Source: Mangrovivirga halotolerans
Lineage (GTDB): Bacteria; Bacteroidota; Bacteroidia; Cytophagales; Cyclobacteriaceae
Reading direction: 5' to 3'
NCBI RefSeq assembly: GCF_026241165.1
Contig: NZ_JAPFQN010000006.1
Span: 62,001 to 126,000, forward strand
DNA: 64,000 bases
Made by a program: the position numbers and the translations under genes. Under the pieces are notes generated by a model that did not search any database, was not told the origin of the DNA, and worked only from the letters and a program-made list of their open reading frames with translations. This document shows positions 30,201 to 38,144 of this stretch, piece after piece (within the stretch, counting starts at the first letter, position 1; every line of letters begins with the position of its first letter).

Positions 30201-30560
30201 GAATTATGGATGCTCGTTCAAGGTGGATTTAGCAACCTGGAAGCTTTACAAGCTGCGACACTAGATGGAGCAGAATATATTGGAATGGAAGATCACATCG
30301 GCTCTATTGAAAAAGGAAAGCTTGCTGATTTTATCATCCTGGGAAAAAATCCTCTTGAGGATATTGAAAACACACAATATGTAGAAATGACCATGGTCAA
30401 CGGCCGCTTGTATGAAACCGAAACGATGAATGAGATCGGGAATACCCCGGAAGAAAGAAGCAAATTTTACTGGGAGATGGATGGCGTAAACAGCAATTTT
30501 GATTGGCATTCAGAATCAAATGCTCATATGCTTCCGCGATGTCATTGTCAATCACATTAA
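27279..30560 (+). CDS. Exported amidohydrolase with N-terminal TolB-type beta-propeller
   Basis: 1093 residues. A signal peptide (1-21) is followed by a PD40/TolB-like propeller (about 45-620) with repeated PDG motifs such as VSPDGTQIVF and SPNGKMISF. An amidohydrolase domain follows (about 655-1070): metal-binding HxH at H719/H721 in GLVDTHAHLN, further His in GHTSIEHN and GGHGQ, and a C-terminal SIEKGKLADFIILGKNP. Such fusions are found in Bacteroidota as periplasmic or secreted hydrolases, perhaps peptidases or lactamases; the substrate is not known. The protein ends PRCHCQSH, an unusual Cys/His cluster. It is a single gene with a perfect terminator. Confidence 0.88.
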   Translation: MKHLFIFFLLFSIPAFQIVGQEESKDKKWDVTNPDTPNKKVSINTDEATWINVDVSPDGTQIVFDVLGDIFIMPVEGGEAKPLRTGHAWESQPRFSPNGKMISFTSDANGADNIWIMNTDGKDSRQVTKEDFRLLNNASWTPDGNYLVARKHFTSTRSLGAGEIWMFHKNGGSGIQLTKRKNDQQDVNEPIVSPDGKYLYYSEDVYPGGYFKYNKDPNSQIYVIKRKNLETGDTETYISGGGGAIRPQISPNGEKMAFVRRVRTKTVLFIHDFKTGINTPVYDGLSKDQQEAWAIFGPFTGYDWLPDNKHVIIYAEGKIKKVNTETGEDTIIPFKVSAEHTIVEALKFKHNPAPEKFEVKVIRNATTSPDGKNLAFSALGYIWIQSLPNGKPKKLTPDDYFSFEPSFSPDGKTLAFVSWDDEDRGAIHTIPSKGGNITKLTTEKGIYRTPKFSHDGSTLVFKKEDGNPAMGFGYTVNPGIYTMKVIQGAPMRFITKEGDFPEFGIDDERIFYQTGGYLFGSLDKNYFSVNRNGKDKQKHFHSKYANSFHLSPDNKWIAFSALHEVYVAPFTKTGETIEISKEMQALPVKKVSSDAGINIHWNSNGEELHWTLGDKYYSIPLSKVFTFVEGAPDSIGDIKADSIDIQLTAEFDKPEGLIAFTNARIITMSGDEVIENGVIVVEGNKIIEVGPVNEIEIPSKAKTIDAKGKTIMPGLVDTHAHLNAFRYGLSPQKEWPYYANLAFGVTTTHDPSSNTEMSLSQSELVKSGRMVGPRIFSTGTILYGADGDFKAVINSLEDARQAVRRTAAFGAISVKSYNQPRRDQRQQVIQASRENNIMVYPEGGSTFYHNMTMILDGHTSIEHNIPVAPLYNDVITLWSESNTANTPTLIVNYGGLNGEYYWYQKTNVWENEKLLKYTPRGVIDARSRHRTMAPEEEYKNGHILVAEQLKKLHDKGVKVCVGGHGQLQGLGVHWELWMLVQGGFSNLEALQAATLDGAEYIGMEDHIGSIEKGKLADFIILGKNPLEDIENTQYVEMTMVNGRLYETETMNEIGNTPEERSKFYWEMDGVNSNFDWHSESNAHMLPRCHCQSH

Positions 30561-30563
30561 CAC

Positions 30564-30591
30564 AAAAGGCCTCAATTGAGGCCTTTTTTTA
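30564..30591 (+). terminator. Terminator of the amidohydrolase gene
   Basis: A perfect 24-base palindrome (AAAAGGCCTCAA and its complement, 30564-30587) is followed by more T. It starts 4 bases after the stop codon. Confidence 0.9.
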
Positions 30592-30663
30592 TTCCCTCCT
30601 AATATCATAGATTAGATCTCGGTATTTGGTTATATTTAATAAGGAACAAAAAAAACAATTTAC

Positions 30664-31344
30664 ATGAAAATCACATACTACGGTCAATCTTGTTTTATGA
30701 TGGAAACTGCCGAGAAATCTGTATTATTTGATCCATTCATAACACCTAATGAACTTGCTAAAGATATTGATGTTTCAACGATCAATCCTGATTTTATTTT
30801 AATAAGTCATGGTCACCAGGATCATATTGCAGACGCAGTAGACATAGCCAAGCGGTCTGGAGCGAAAGTAGTTTCTAATTTTGAAATAATATCATGGCTG
30901 GAAGATCAGGGAATCGAAAACGGCCATCCGATGAATCATGGAGGAAACTGGGAGTTTGAATTTGGAAAGGTAAAGTATGTTAATGCTGTTCATTCATCAG
31001 TATTACCTGACGGCACCTATGGAGGAAATCCAGGTGGATTTATCATCGAATCAGATGGTTATTCTATTTATTTTGCCGGAGATACTGCACTTCACATGGA
31101 TATGCAATTGATCCCGCAATTCACTAATCTGGACCTGGCGATATTGCCTATCGGGGATAATTTTACTATGGGTGTAGATGATGCTATAATTGCCTCGGAT
31201 TTTGTCAAATGTGATAAAGTTTTCGGTGTACACTACGACACATTTCCTTACATTGAAATTAATCATGATGAAGCAGTAAAAAAATTCAAGGAAGCCGGGA
31301 AAGAGTTGATACTTCTTGATATTGGCTCCTCGATGAATATTTAA
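30664..31344 (+). CDS. UPF0173-type metal-dependent hydrolase (metallo-beta-lactamase fold)
   Basis: 226 residues. A compact metallo-beta-lactamase-fold protein of the UlaG-like/UPF0173 group. It begins MKITYYGQSCFMM, carries the zinc motif SHGHQDHIAD, and has further ligands in AVHSS, YFAGDTALH and FGVHYDTFP. There is no signal peptide, so it should be cytoplasmic. The physiological substrate is unknown. It is a single gene with a bidirectional terminator shared with the convergent arginase-like gene. Confidence 0.92.
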   Translation: MKITYYGQSCFMMETAEKSVLFDPFITPNELAKDIDVSTINPDFILISHGHQDHIADAVDIAKRSGAKVVSNFEIISWLEDQGIENGHPMNHGGNWEFEFGKVKYVNAVHSSVLPDGTYGGNPGGFIIESDGYSIYFAGDTALHMDMQLIPQFTNLDLAILPIGDNFTMGVDDAIIASDFVKCDKVFGVHYDTFPYIEINHDEAVKKFKEAGKELILLDIGSSMNI

Positions 31345-31347
31345 AAT

Positions 31348-31376
31348 AAAACCGGGATATAAATCCCGGTTTTAAT
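31348..31376. terminator. Bidirectional terminator
   Basis: AAAACCGGGAT pairs with ATCCCGGTTTT, with A/T runs on both sides. It lies between the convergent hydrolase and arginase-like genes. Confidence 0.85.
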
Positions 31377-32560
31377 TATAATCTTTTATTAACTGCAACT
31401 ATCCATCTGTCTGGTATCACACCTTGCCCGGCTTGTTCGTAGTCTTTATAACTACACGGGATAACACATGTTTTGTTAATCCCTATATCCCATTTGTTAA
31501 TTTCTTCATCTTCCCGGGTTAGCGGAACCTCCATCCACCACCGGTCTGTGAATTTACTTTTGTAAAAAACCATCTGGTCAGGCTCCCCACCAATTGGAAC
31601 AACAAACTTGAGATAGTCATTAGTCTTGAAGTTTTGCTCTTCCTTTCGGTTAATCACACCTTCAATAAAATACCAGATCATCACAGCTGAAACCATGGCG
31701 CTTTTCATATTTTTATCGTCTTCAGAAGGATCATAACCATAAAATCCAACGCTACTGAGTTTTTCATTTAAACCAGCGTACCAGCAAACCTGACATGCTT
31801 CTTCACCTGTAAGACCAAACGGTTGAGCATTTTTCACACCCGGAAAATCAGCAGATTTTATTGCCGTCAAATCAAAAGACATCATATCGGCCTCTCTTAC
31901 AATAGGCTCGATCTCTTTAATATCACTTCTTAAGTATCCCAACCTGAAAGTATCGAAATGCAACTTCTCAAGAGTATTCAATAAAGTCTGATCGATCAGG
32001 TACGATTGATATCCCAGTAGCGTAAAGTTGAATAGGTAATTAGGTTCATGAACCACTATCTTCTGTATATGCCGGTGTTCAGAAGCTTCTTCTTTATCAC
32101 CTGACATATCTACTGTCTTGTCGATAGTGCATACACTTATTAGCTTCTCCAGCCCTTCATAGGATAGATATTGACCATAATCCAAATCGTGGCTTCCTCC
32201 AATAAAAACAGGAAGAATATTGTTCTCAATTAAGACTCTGCCTACCTCGCTTATTCGTTGTGTTGTTTCTTCATATGATTCACCATTTCTAAGATTCCCA
32301 AGGTCCATAATGCTATAAGGGCCTGCTCCTTTCTTAAGGGTATACAGTTTTTTGCGTATTTCATCAGCGGCAACTGCAATATTTCCAGAATTCTCAGCAC
32401 CCCGGTTTTCTGTTAACCCTATTAAAGCTATTGTACAATCATCAGGTAACTCCGCTTTTCCGTTATTAATTGTTAACTGAAAAAAGAATGAACTTCTGTC
32501 AATGATATTTTCGTATAAAGAATCTGATACAGGATCAAAAAATAGACTGAGGTCTGTCAT
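31376..32560 (-). CDS. Arginase/formimidoylglutamase-fold protein with altered metal site
   Basis: 394 residues with the ureohydrolase fold: GGSHDLDYG (121-129), a DKTVD segment (147-151), MSFDLTAIKSADFPG (227-241) and a GLTGEEACQVCWYAG segment. Ureohydrolases hold two Mn ions with His from GG(D)H, Asp-x-His-x-Asp and Asp-x-Asp. Here H124, D147, D151 and D230 are kept, but the second His is T149 and the second Asp of the last motif is T232. It is often annotated as formimidoylglutamase; I cannot confirm that reaction, and no other hut gene is nearby. TACGCTTG (32578-32585, minus) may be its -7 box. Confidence 0.8.
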   Translation of the reverse strand: MTDLSLFFDPVSDSLYENIIDRSSFFFQLTINNGKAELPDDCTIALIGLTENRGAENSGNIAVAADEIRKKLYTLKKGAGPYSIMDLGNLRNGESYEETTQRISEVGRVLIENNILPVFIGGSHDLDYGQYLSYEGLEKLISVCTIDKTVDMSGDKEEASEHRHIQKIVVHEPNYLFNFTLLGYQSYLIDQTLLNTLEKLHFDTFRLGYLRSDIKEIEPIVREADMMSFDLTAIKSADFPGVKNAQPFGLTGEEACQVCWYAGLNEKLSSVGFYGYDPSEDDKNMKSAMVSAVMIWYFIEGVINRKEEQNFKTNDYLKFVVPIGGEPDQMVFYKSKFTDRWWMEVPLTREDEEINKWDIGINKTCVIPCSYKDYEQAGQGVIPDRWIVAVNKRL

Positions 32561-32590
32561 TATGAAACATTTTAATTCAAGCGTAAAATA

Positions 32591-32621
32591 AAAAAAGGAA
32601 CTCCATATTTGAAGTTCCTTT
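32591..32621 (-). terminator. Terminator of nqrF
   Basis: On the minus strand AAAGGAACTTC pairs with GGAGTTCCTTT, with a loop of about 6 bases, followed by seven T. It lies 20 bases past the nqrF stop. Confidence 0.85.
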
Positions 32622-32640
32622 AAATTTATTTTTTGTGATA

Positions 32641-33948
32641 TTATCCTCCGAAGTCATCAAATCTAATATTCTCCTTCGGTACGCCAAGTTCATCAAGCAT
32701 TTTCAAAACCGCAGCGTTCATCAAAGGAGGACCGCATAGGTAATACTCAATTTCTTCTGGTTCTGGATGTTCTTTAAGATAATTATCATACAATACCTGG
32801 TGAATGAATCCTACATATCCATCACCTTCGCTATCGTGCAGGTCTTTCTTAATCTTCCAGTTATCTTCTTCCATTGGTTCACTTAAACCAATGTAAAATT
32901 TAAAGTTAGGGAACTCATCTTCTATCTTTTCGAAATGGTCAAGATAGAAAAGTTCTCTTTTTGACCTACCTCCATACCAGTAAGAAACTTTTCTGTCAGT
33001 TTTCTCAGTGTGGAACAGGTGGAAGATATGAGATCTTAGCGGAGCCATACCAGCACCACCACCAATGTAGATCATCTCAGCATCAGACTCATTAATGAAG
33101 AATTCACCATAAGGTCCTGAAATAGTCACTTTATCACCAGGCTTTCTAGAGAACACATAAGAAGAACAAATACCAGGATTAACATCCATCCATTTGTTGT
33201 TTTCTCTATCCCAAGGTGGAGTAGCAATACGGATGTTCAACATAATAATGTTTCCTTCCGCCGGGTGGTTAGCCATCGAATAAGCACGGAAGATAGGCTC
33301 ATCATTTTTCATGACAAGATCCCAAAGACCGAATTTATCCCAATCACCTTTGTAAACATCTTTTTTGTGACCTAATTCAGGATGAGGAGTAATATCCATG
33401 TCTTTGAAATCCACGGTAATTACCGGAACATCAATTTGAATATACCCACCAGATTTAAAGTCAAGATTTTCACCTTCCGGTAACTTAACCTTAAATTCTT
33501 TGATAAAGGTAGATACGTTGTAATTAGAAACAACTTCGCAATCCCATTTTTTGATACCAAAGATTTCTTCAGGAACACGAATATGCATATCTTCTTTTAC
33601 CTTAACCTGGCAAGAAAGTCTTACATTTTCTTTTTTCTCAGTTCGAGAAAGGTGTCCTTCTTCAGTTGGAAGTACGTCTCCTCCACCATCTTCTACTACA
33701 CATTTACACATGGCACAAGTACCACCACCACCACATGCAGACGGTAAAAATATCTTCTGAGATGATAATGTAGATAGAAGAGTTCCACCTGCTGAGGTTA
33801 CGATCGGATTTTCCTCGTCACCATTTACGTAAATCTTAACATCACCTTGCTGCACTAATTTAGATTGTGCGAAAAGCAAAATCAGCACTAGTGCCGAGAT
33901 CACTACGGTAAATGCTATAATTGAAACAATAATTGTCGTTGAAAACAT
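32641..33948 (-). CDS. nqrF: Na+-translocating NADH:quinone reductase subunit F
   Basis: 435 residues. It is the NADH-oxidising entry subunit of Na+-NQR, anchored in the inner membrane. One helix (about 5-27) is followed by a plant-type 2Fe-2S ferredoxin domain with C72, C78, C81 and C113, then an FAD domain (RAYSMAN) and an NADH domain ([21 protein letters not shown]). The C terminus DDFGG is typical. All cofactor residues are kept. nqrA-E are not beside it: the neighbours are a radical SAM gene and the arginase-like gene. It has its own -7 box (33998-34005) and terminator, so it is a separate transcription unit. Confidence 0.97.
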   Translation of the reverse strand: MFSTTIIVSIIAFTVVISALVLILLFAQSKLVQQGDVKIYVNGDEENPIVTSAGGTLLSTLSSQKIFLPSACGGGGTCAMCKCVVEDGGGDVLPTEEGHLSRTEKKENVRLSCQVKVKEDMHIRVPEEIFGIKKWDCEVVSNYNVSTFIKEFKVKLPEGENLDFKSGGYIQIDVPVITVDFKDMDITPHPELGHKKDVYKGDWDKFGLWDLVMKNDEPIFRAYSMANHPAEGNIIMLNIRIATPPWDRENNKWMDVNPGICSSYVFSRKPGDKVTISGPYGEFFINESDAEMIYIGGGAGMAPLRSHIFHLFHTEKTDRKVSYWYGGRSKRELFYLDHFEKIEDEFPNFKFYIGLSEPMEEDNWKIKKDLHDSEGDGYVGFIHQVLYDNYLKEHPEPEEIEYYLCGPPLMNAAVLKMLDELGVPKENIRFDDFGG

Positions 33949-33997
33949 TTATCTGACTATTTTACTGATAATTTTTTCTTTAACTCTATTCAGGCCA

Positions 33998-34005
33998 CAA
34001 ATATA
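33998..34005 (-). promoter_or_regulatory. -7 box of the nqrF promoter
   Basis: The minus strand reads TATATTTG, a perfect TAnnTTTG box. Transcription would start near 33991, about 43 bases before the nqrF ATG. No clear TTG is seen at -33. Confidence 0.55.
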
Positions 34006-34085
34006 TCATTAATTCTTTATTCCATGTAGTAGATAAATATGATTTTTACTACATAGCTTAATCAACATTCAAAATCTTTAACTTC

Positions 34086-35126
34086 TCAAGCGAAAAGTTG
34101 TTTCCATGTCCCTTTATAAAAATTATATTTAAAAGTGGATCTGGCTGCCGTTAACCAGTATTTATTAAAATTAACCGCAAAACTGGGTTGCATATAACAG
34201 TTTATTACACACCCTTCACATTCTGGCAAGCGACCTTCCATCTTCAAAACTTTTTGAATTTCATCTTTTTGATACAGGTCATAAAGATCATTATTGATCA
34301 ACCATTTATCAACGGAGGAATGATAACAGGGCCCCACTAATTCATTAAAAGGAGAAATCACCACAGTTGATGACCCCGCTTTGCATACAGGATGATCAAT
34401 ATGATTTCCCCCATTTAGCCTTAAGTCCAGAAATGCTTCATTTATATAAATGAGTTTTTCTTTACCCCATGACCTTAAAGCAGACAATTGCTCTTTATTA
34501 AAGGTAGCACAATTGATATCATTGTAGTCGAAAGCGGGATTTAGGATCAATACCAATTCATTTGGTAAAGAGATATATTGATAGATCCTTTCAATTTCAC
34601 TTAAATTTTCCGGAAAAACTGTCATCAATATATCCGGTCTTTCATTATTTTCAAGAGCTATTGAAATTGATTCAATAATTTTATCATAACAATTAACCTT
34701 TCGTGCTTCATTGTGTTTATCCGCAGATTCAAAATCAAGAGAAAAATGAAGCATGTCAACCACACCTTTTATTTCCCGATATTTTTTTGGATAAAGTAAT
34801 CCGTTAGTAGTTAGAGTAGTTATAAAACCATAGCTTTTGGCAAGACTTAAAAGCTCTCCGATCTCACGATGCAGCAAGGGCTCCCCGCCTGTAAAATCAA
34901 TGATCTTAACTCCAAGTTTTTTTAGTGCCTTAAAATTCGATTCTGCATCCTCTAAGGAAATATAAGGAGAAGGTTTTTCCCAAATATCACAAAAGCTACA
35001 AGCAGCATTACATCTGTATGTAACATAGTAATTGCATAAAATGGGTTTTTTCCTTAGCAACATTGAAGTAAAATTAAAACAGAACCTTATAGGAAATAGG
35101 AAAATAAAGACAATTTTTCTTAACAA
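34086..35126 (-). CDS. Radical SAM protein with membrane-associated N terminus and C-terminal Cys cluster
   Basis: 346 residues. The radical SAM motif RCNAACSFC gives C39, C43 and C46 for the [4Fe-4S]-SAM cluster. GGEPLL follows as the SAM-binding element. The C-terminal part has SPASM-like cysteines in HPVCKAG, GPCYHSS and LPECEGCVINC, which could bind a second cluster. Residues 1-24 are hydrophobic (FIFLFPIRFCFNF) and may bind the membrane. SPASM-type enzymes modify peptides or, in HpnH-like proteins, lipids. No peptide precursor or partner gene is recognisable, so the substrate is unknown. The gene stands alone. Confidence 0.85.
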   Translation of the reverse strand: MLRKIVFIFLFPIRFCFNFTSMLLRKKPILCNYYVTYRCNAACSFCDIWEKPSPYISLEDAESNFKALKKLGVKIIDFTGGEPLLHREIGELLSLAKSYGFITTLTTNGLLYPKKYREIKGVVDMLHFSLDFESADKHNEARKVNCYDKIIESISIALENNERPDILMTVFPENLSEIERIYQYISLPNELVLILNPAFDYNDINCATFNKEQLSALRSWGKEKLIYINEAFLDLRLNGGNHIDHPVCKAGSSTVVISPFNELVGPCYHSSVDKWLINNDLYDLYQKDEIQKVLKMEGRLPECEGCVINCYMQPSFAVNFNKYWLTAARSTFKYNFYKGTWKQLFA

Positions 35127-35417
35127 TAGAGCTAAAACATTACATAATTATTAATGATTTATTATTTCTTGATTATAGGACAATATTAGTAAGGAATGAT
35201 GTTTAAACAAATATGCTTCCATAATATGAAAATCTATTCGAAAGAATCGGTCATTTATTTATCCTTACAATTTACACATTCATCGAAGAAAAATATCATT
35301 TCGTCAATCATCATGACAAAAAACTACAGTTTATTCAATTTTTTTGAACAATTGACAATTCAGAATAATCTTCTGAGTAAAAAGTATGCTTACAGAGTAT
35401 TTTTTTTCAAAAAAGTT

Positions 35418-35448
35418 TTGGTTTAATAAATTTCTTACATTACTTTAG
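35418..35448 (+). promoter_or_regulatory. Promoter of the candidate ncRNA
   Basis: TTG (35418-35420), a 20-base spacer, then TACTTTAG (35441-35448) matches the Bacteroidota TTG-N19-21-TAnnTTTG promoter with one mismatch. Transcription would start near 35454. Confidence 0.5.
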
Positions 35449-35453
35449 CAACA

Positions 35454-35644
35454 TAGCAATCAACAATAGATGTGCTGTTTACGAACGGAGACAGCTGTCT
35501 TTCAACTAAAACCAAACAGGATGTTAGGTTTAATGAAAAAATTTAAGACTAATATCCCTCTTATTTATTACCCACACACTATTTTGGCTCTTGGAACCCG
35601 TTTCGGGTAACGAAAAAGCCTCCTCGCTCGAGGAGGCTTTTTTA
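35454..35644 (+). ncRNA. Candidate structured small RNA of about 190 nt
   Basis: This lies in a 792-base stretch (35127-35918) without a convincing protein gene. After a good promoter come several hairpins: AGACAGCTGTCT at 35489-35500; a long stem at 35519-35557 (9 pairs, one mismatch, 5 pairs, loop of about 9); ACCCG-TTT-CGGGT at 35596-35608; and a 14-pair terminator at 35613-35640. CGAACGG (35482-35488) can also pair with CCG-TTTCG near 35598, enclosing the middle part. No reading frame of note lies inside. Size and form would suit a regulatory RNA or a 6S-like RNA, but no signature of 6S, SRP, tmRNA or RNase P RNA is recognised. The rest of the gap holds only the accD terminator at 35822-35853. 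Confidence 0.5.
35613..35644 (+). terminator. Terminator of the candidate ncRNA
   Basis: AAAAAGCCTCCTCG and its complement are separated by CT, and more T follow. It is one of the strongest hairpins in the window, and no plus-strand protein gene lies before it. Confidence 0.9.
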
Positions 35645-35821
35645 TTATTAACAAATCTAGTCTTGATATATTTTCATATTCAATCGTCTTTAGGGTTCAA
35701 AACCTTTAGAGATTAGGCCCCCTAACTAATTAGTCCCTTAAATTTAAAGTGATAGTAATCTGTCAGATCAAATAATCAGGCTGGATTTAGAAGCAAGTAT
35801 TTGATATCAGACTTTAAGAAT

Positions 35822-35853
35822 AAAAAAAACCGAAGAAGATAGTCTCCTTCGGC
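35822..35853 (-). terminator. Terminator of accD
   Basis: On the minus strand CCGAAGGAG pairs with CTTCTTCGG (one mismatch) around ACTAT, followed by eight T. It lies about 65 bases past the accD stop. Confidence 0.8.
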
Positions 35854-35918
35854 CTTTAATTTTATTTCTAAGTCCATCAATGCAATTCAAGACGGATAAT
35901 AAAACTTTTTCTATGAAA

Positions 35919-36821
35919 TCATCTGCTTGCGCTTTCTTTCTTTTCTACTTTTTTAGCTTCTTTCTTTGTCTCAGCTTTTTCCTCATTGAGCATTTTGAGT
36001 AGAGTAACAAGTCGTCTTTTTAAATTTCTTCTATCAACTATGAAATCTAAAAACCCGTGTTCAAGAACAAACTCAGCGCTTTGGAATCCTTTAGGAAGGT
36101 CTTTTCCAATAGTTTCCCGAATAACCCTTGGACCTGCAAAACCGATTAATGCTCCGGGCTCAGAAATATTAAAGTCCCCAAGCATAGCAAAAGATGCTGT
36201 AACACCCCCTGTAGTAGGATCAGTCAATAAAGAGACAAAGGGTATTCCTGCTTTATCAAGCAAAGCAAGTTTTGCTGATGTTTTCCCCATTTGCATGAGT
36301 GAAAAACCAGCTTCCATCATTCTGGCTCCACCAGATTTTGAGATCATTAAAAAAGGAACTTTATTTTTCAGCGAATAGTCAATCGCTCTTGCGATCTTTT
36401 CACCTACTACCGACCCCATTGAACCTCCTATAAAGTTGAAGTCCATACAGGCAACACAGAGATCTAGACCATCAATTTTACCGTGGGCTGTTCTTACAGC
36501 ATCCTTAAGATCTGTCTTTGCCTGTGATTGTTTAATTCTGGATGGATAAGGTTTTGTGTCAACGAAATCCAATGGATCCGCAGATGTCATTTCGGGGTCC
36601 AACTCAGTAAATTTGTTATTATCAAAGAGTATTTCAAAGTATTCTTCTGAGCCGATCCTGACATGGTATCCATCCTCAGGTGATACATATGAATTACTTT
36701 TTAACTCTCTCATGTGGACAATTTTTCCACTTGGAGTTTTATACCAAATTCCGTCCGGTGCTTCTTTTTTAGCCTCGGTCGGAGTTCTTATTCCTTTATC
36801 TTTTCTTGTAAACCAAGCCAT
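35919..36821 (-). CDS. accD: Acetyl-CoA carboxylase carboxyltransferase subunit beta
   Basis: 300 residues. With AccA it moves CO2 from carboxybiotin to acetyl-CoA, starting fatty acid synthesis. The crotonase-like core is complete: [45 protein letters not shown] and FAGPRVI. The N-terminal zinc ribbon of E. coli AccD has four Cys; here the matching region reads YKTPSGKIV and SYVSPEDGY, with no Cys, so zinc cannot bind there. I recall the same loss in other Bacteroidota. A basic Lys-rich tail ends the protein. It is a single gene; accA is not in the window. Confidence 0.95.
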   Translation of the reverse strand: MAWFTRKDKGIRTPTEAKKEAPDGIWYKTPSGKIVHMRELKSNSYVSPEDGYHVRIGSEEYFEILFDNNKFTELDPEMTSADPLDFVDTKPYPSRIKQSQAKTDLKDAVRTAHGKIDGLDLCVACMDFNFIGGSMGSVVGEKIARAIDYSLKNKVPFLMISKSGGARMMEAGFSLMQMGKTSAKLALLDKAGIPFVSLLTDPTTGGVTASFAMLGDFNISEPGALIGFAGPRVIRETIGKDLPKGFQSAEFVLEHGFLDFIVDRRNLKRRLVTLLKMLNEEKAETKKEAKKVEKKESASR

Positions 36822-36927
36822 AGAGTTTCATTTTTGGGCTGTAAAAATACGATTTTTCAGCTGATCAATAATGCAATATTCGAAAATTCTGCAGAATATA
36901 AAAGCCCGGACTTATAAGATTGAAGAT

Positions 36928-36959
36928 AAAAAAAGGCTGCACCACCACAGTACAGCCTC
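36928..36959 (-). terminator. Terminator of the aldolase gene
   Basis: On the minus strand AGGCTG pairs with CAGCCT across a loop of about 13 bases, followed by seven T. It lies about 23 bases past the stop. Confidence 0.75.
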
Positions 36960-36981
36960 TGTATAACCTAAATAGACATGA

Positions 36982-38040
36982 TTATGCCAGCTCAATTTCC
37001 TGAGCCAGATAAACATCCTGAATGTGGTGCAATAATTCTGAGCCTTCCTTCATAGGTCTTTGGAAAGCCTTTCTACCAGATATAAGTCCCATACCCCCTG
37101 CTCTTTTATTTATAACAGCGGTTTTAACTGCTTCTGCAAGGTCTGATGCTCCTGAAGAAGCTCCGCCACTATTAATTAATCCGATTCTTCCCATGTAACA
37201 ATTTGCTACCTGGTACCTGGTTAGGTCGATTGGATGATCGCTACTCAGTTCTGAATAAACTTTATCGTGAGTTTTTGCGAAATTTATAGCTTTAAAACCA
37301 CCATTTGTTTCTGGCAGTTTTTGTTTAATGATATCTGCTTTTATCGTTACTCCAAGGTGATTGGCCTGACCAGTAAGATCTGCAGCAACATGATAATCCG
37401 TCCCGTCTTTCTTAAATGAACTATTACGAGTGTAACACCAAAGAATTGTTGCCATTCCCAGCTCATGTGCTCTTTCGAATGCTGCAGCAACTTCTTGTAT
37501 TTGCCTGTTGGACTCTTCGCTACCAAAATAAATAGTTGCTCCAACTGCTTTAGCACCAAGATTCCATGCTTCTTCAACGGATCCGTACATTACCTGATCA
37601 TATGTATTTGGATAGGTAAGCAATTCGTTATGATTGATCTTTACGATAAAAGGAATTTTATGTGCATATTTTCTACTCATCAAGGCCAATCCTCCAAAAG
37701 TAGTAGCAACAGCATTACAACCACCTTCAATAGCTAATTTGATTATATTTTCAGGATCAAAATAGATTGGGTTAGGGGCAAATGAAGCTCCTGCAGTATG
37801 CTCGATACCCTGGTCAACTGGCAATATAGAAACGTAACCAGTACCGGCTAATCTTCCAGAGTTATAAATAGAAGCAAGGCTATTTAGTACCTGGGCCGAT
37901 CTGTCTGACTGAGCAAAGATCCTGTCTATGAAGTCAGGACCCGGAACGTGCAATGATGATTTGTCTATTGTCTCACATTTATGAGATAATAACTTTTCAG
38001 CGTCTGAACCTAATAGGTCTTGTATTTTTTGTAGGGACAT
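36982..38040 (-). CDS. fbaB: Class I fructose-bisphosphate aldolase (FbaB/DhnA type)
   Basis: 352 residues. It cleaves or forms fructose 1,6-bisphosphate through a Schiff-base lysine. The archaeal/DhnA-type class I family is shown by [16 protein letters not shown], the strand [24 protein letters not shown] near the middle, [11 protein letters not shown] (likely Schiff-base Lys), and [14 protein letters not shown] for phosphate binding. It is longer and of a different class from the zinc-dependent class II enzyme. It is transcribed alone from a perfect -7 box (38072-38079). A 14-base palindrome of LacI-operator type lies just upstream, which suggests sugar-linked repression. Confidence 0.93.
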   Translation of the reverse strand: MSLQKIQDLLGSDAEKLLSHKCETIDKSSLHVPGPDFIDRIFAQSDRSAQVLNSLASIYNSGRLAGTGYVSILPVDQGIEHTAGASFAPNPIYFDPENIIKLAIEGGCNAVATTFGGLALMSRKYAHKIPFIVKINHNELLTYPNTYDQVMYGSVEEAWNLGAKAVGATIYFGSEESNRQIQEVAAAFERAHELGMATILWCYTRNSSFKKDGTDYHVAADLTGQANHLGVTIKADIIKQKLPETNGGFKAINFAKTHDKVYSELSSDHPIDLTRYQVANCYMGRIGLINSGGASSGASDLAEAVKTAVINKRAGGMGLISGRKAFQRPMKEGSELLHHIQDVYLAQEIELA

Positions 38041-38071
38041 GAAGAGTTTGGGTTTTATTGTCTAATGGTTG

Positions 38072-38079
38072 CAAATATA
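38072..38079 (-). promoter_or_regulatory. -7 box of the fbaB promoter
   Basis: The minus strand reads TATATTTG, a perfect TAnnTTTG box. Transcription would begin near 38065, about 25 bases before the ATG. Confidence 0.6.
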
Positions 38080-38102
38080 TAAAAAATCCATTTTCAAGTC
38101 AT

Positions 38103-38116
38103 TTCAAACGTTTGAA
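38103..38116. promoter_or_regulatory. LacI-type operator candidate upstream of fbaB
   Basis: TTCAAACGTTTGAA is a perfect 14-base palindrome with a central CG, the form of PurR/LacI-family operators. It covers the -33 to -45 region of the fbaB promoter, a position where a bound regulator would act. No LacI-family gene is in the window. Confidence 0.5.
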
Positions 38117-38144
38117 TTTTTTATGAATTTTAGGCGAAGAGATT

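Noticed and set aside
35196-35426. 76-codon open frame upstream of the candidate ncRNA
   Set aside because: Its residue make-up is biased by AT-rich sequence, it has no ribosome binding site or family resemblance, and its end overlaps the promoter of the candidate RNA.
35454-35644. tmRNA, RNase P RNA or SRP RNA as the identity of the structured region
   Set aside because: Size and conserved sequences of these RNAs are not found: there is no CCA end or tag frame, no RNase P core, and no SRP tetraloop helix. 6S cannot be ruled out.
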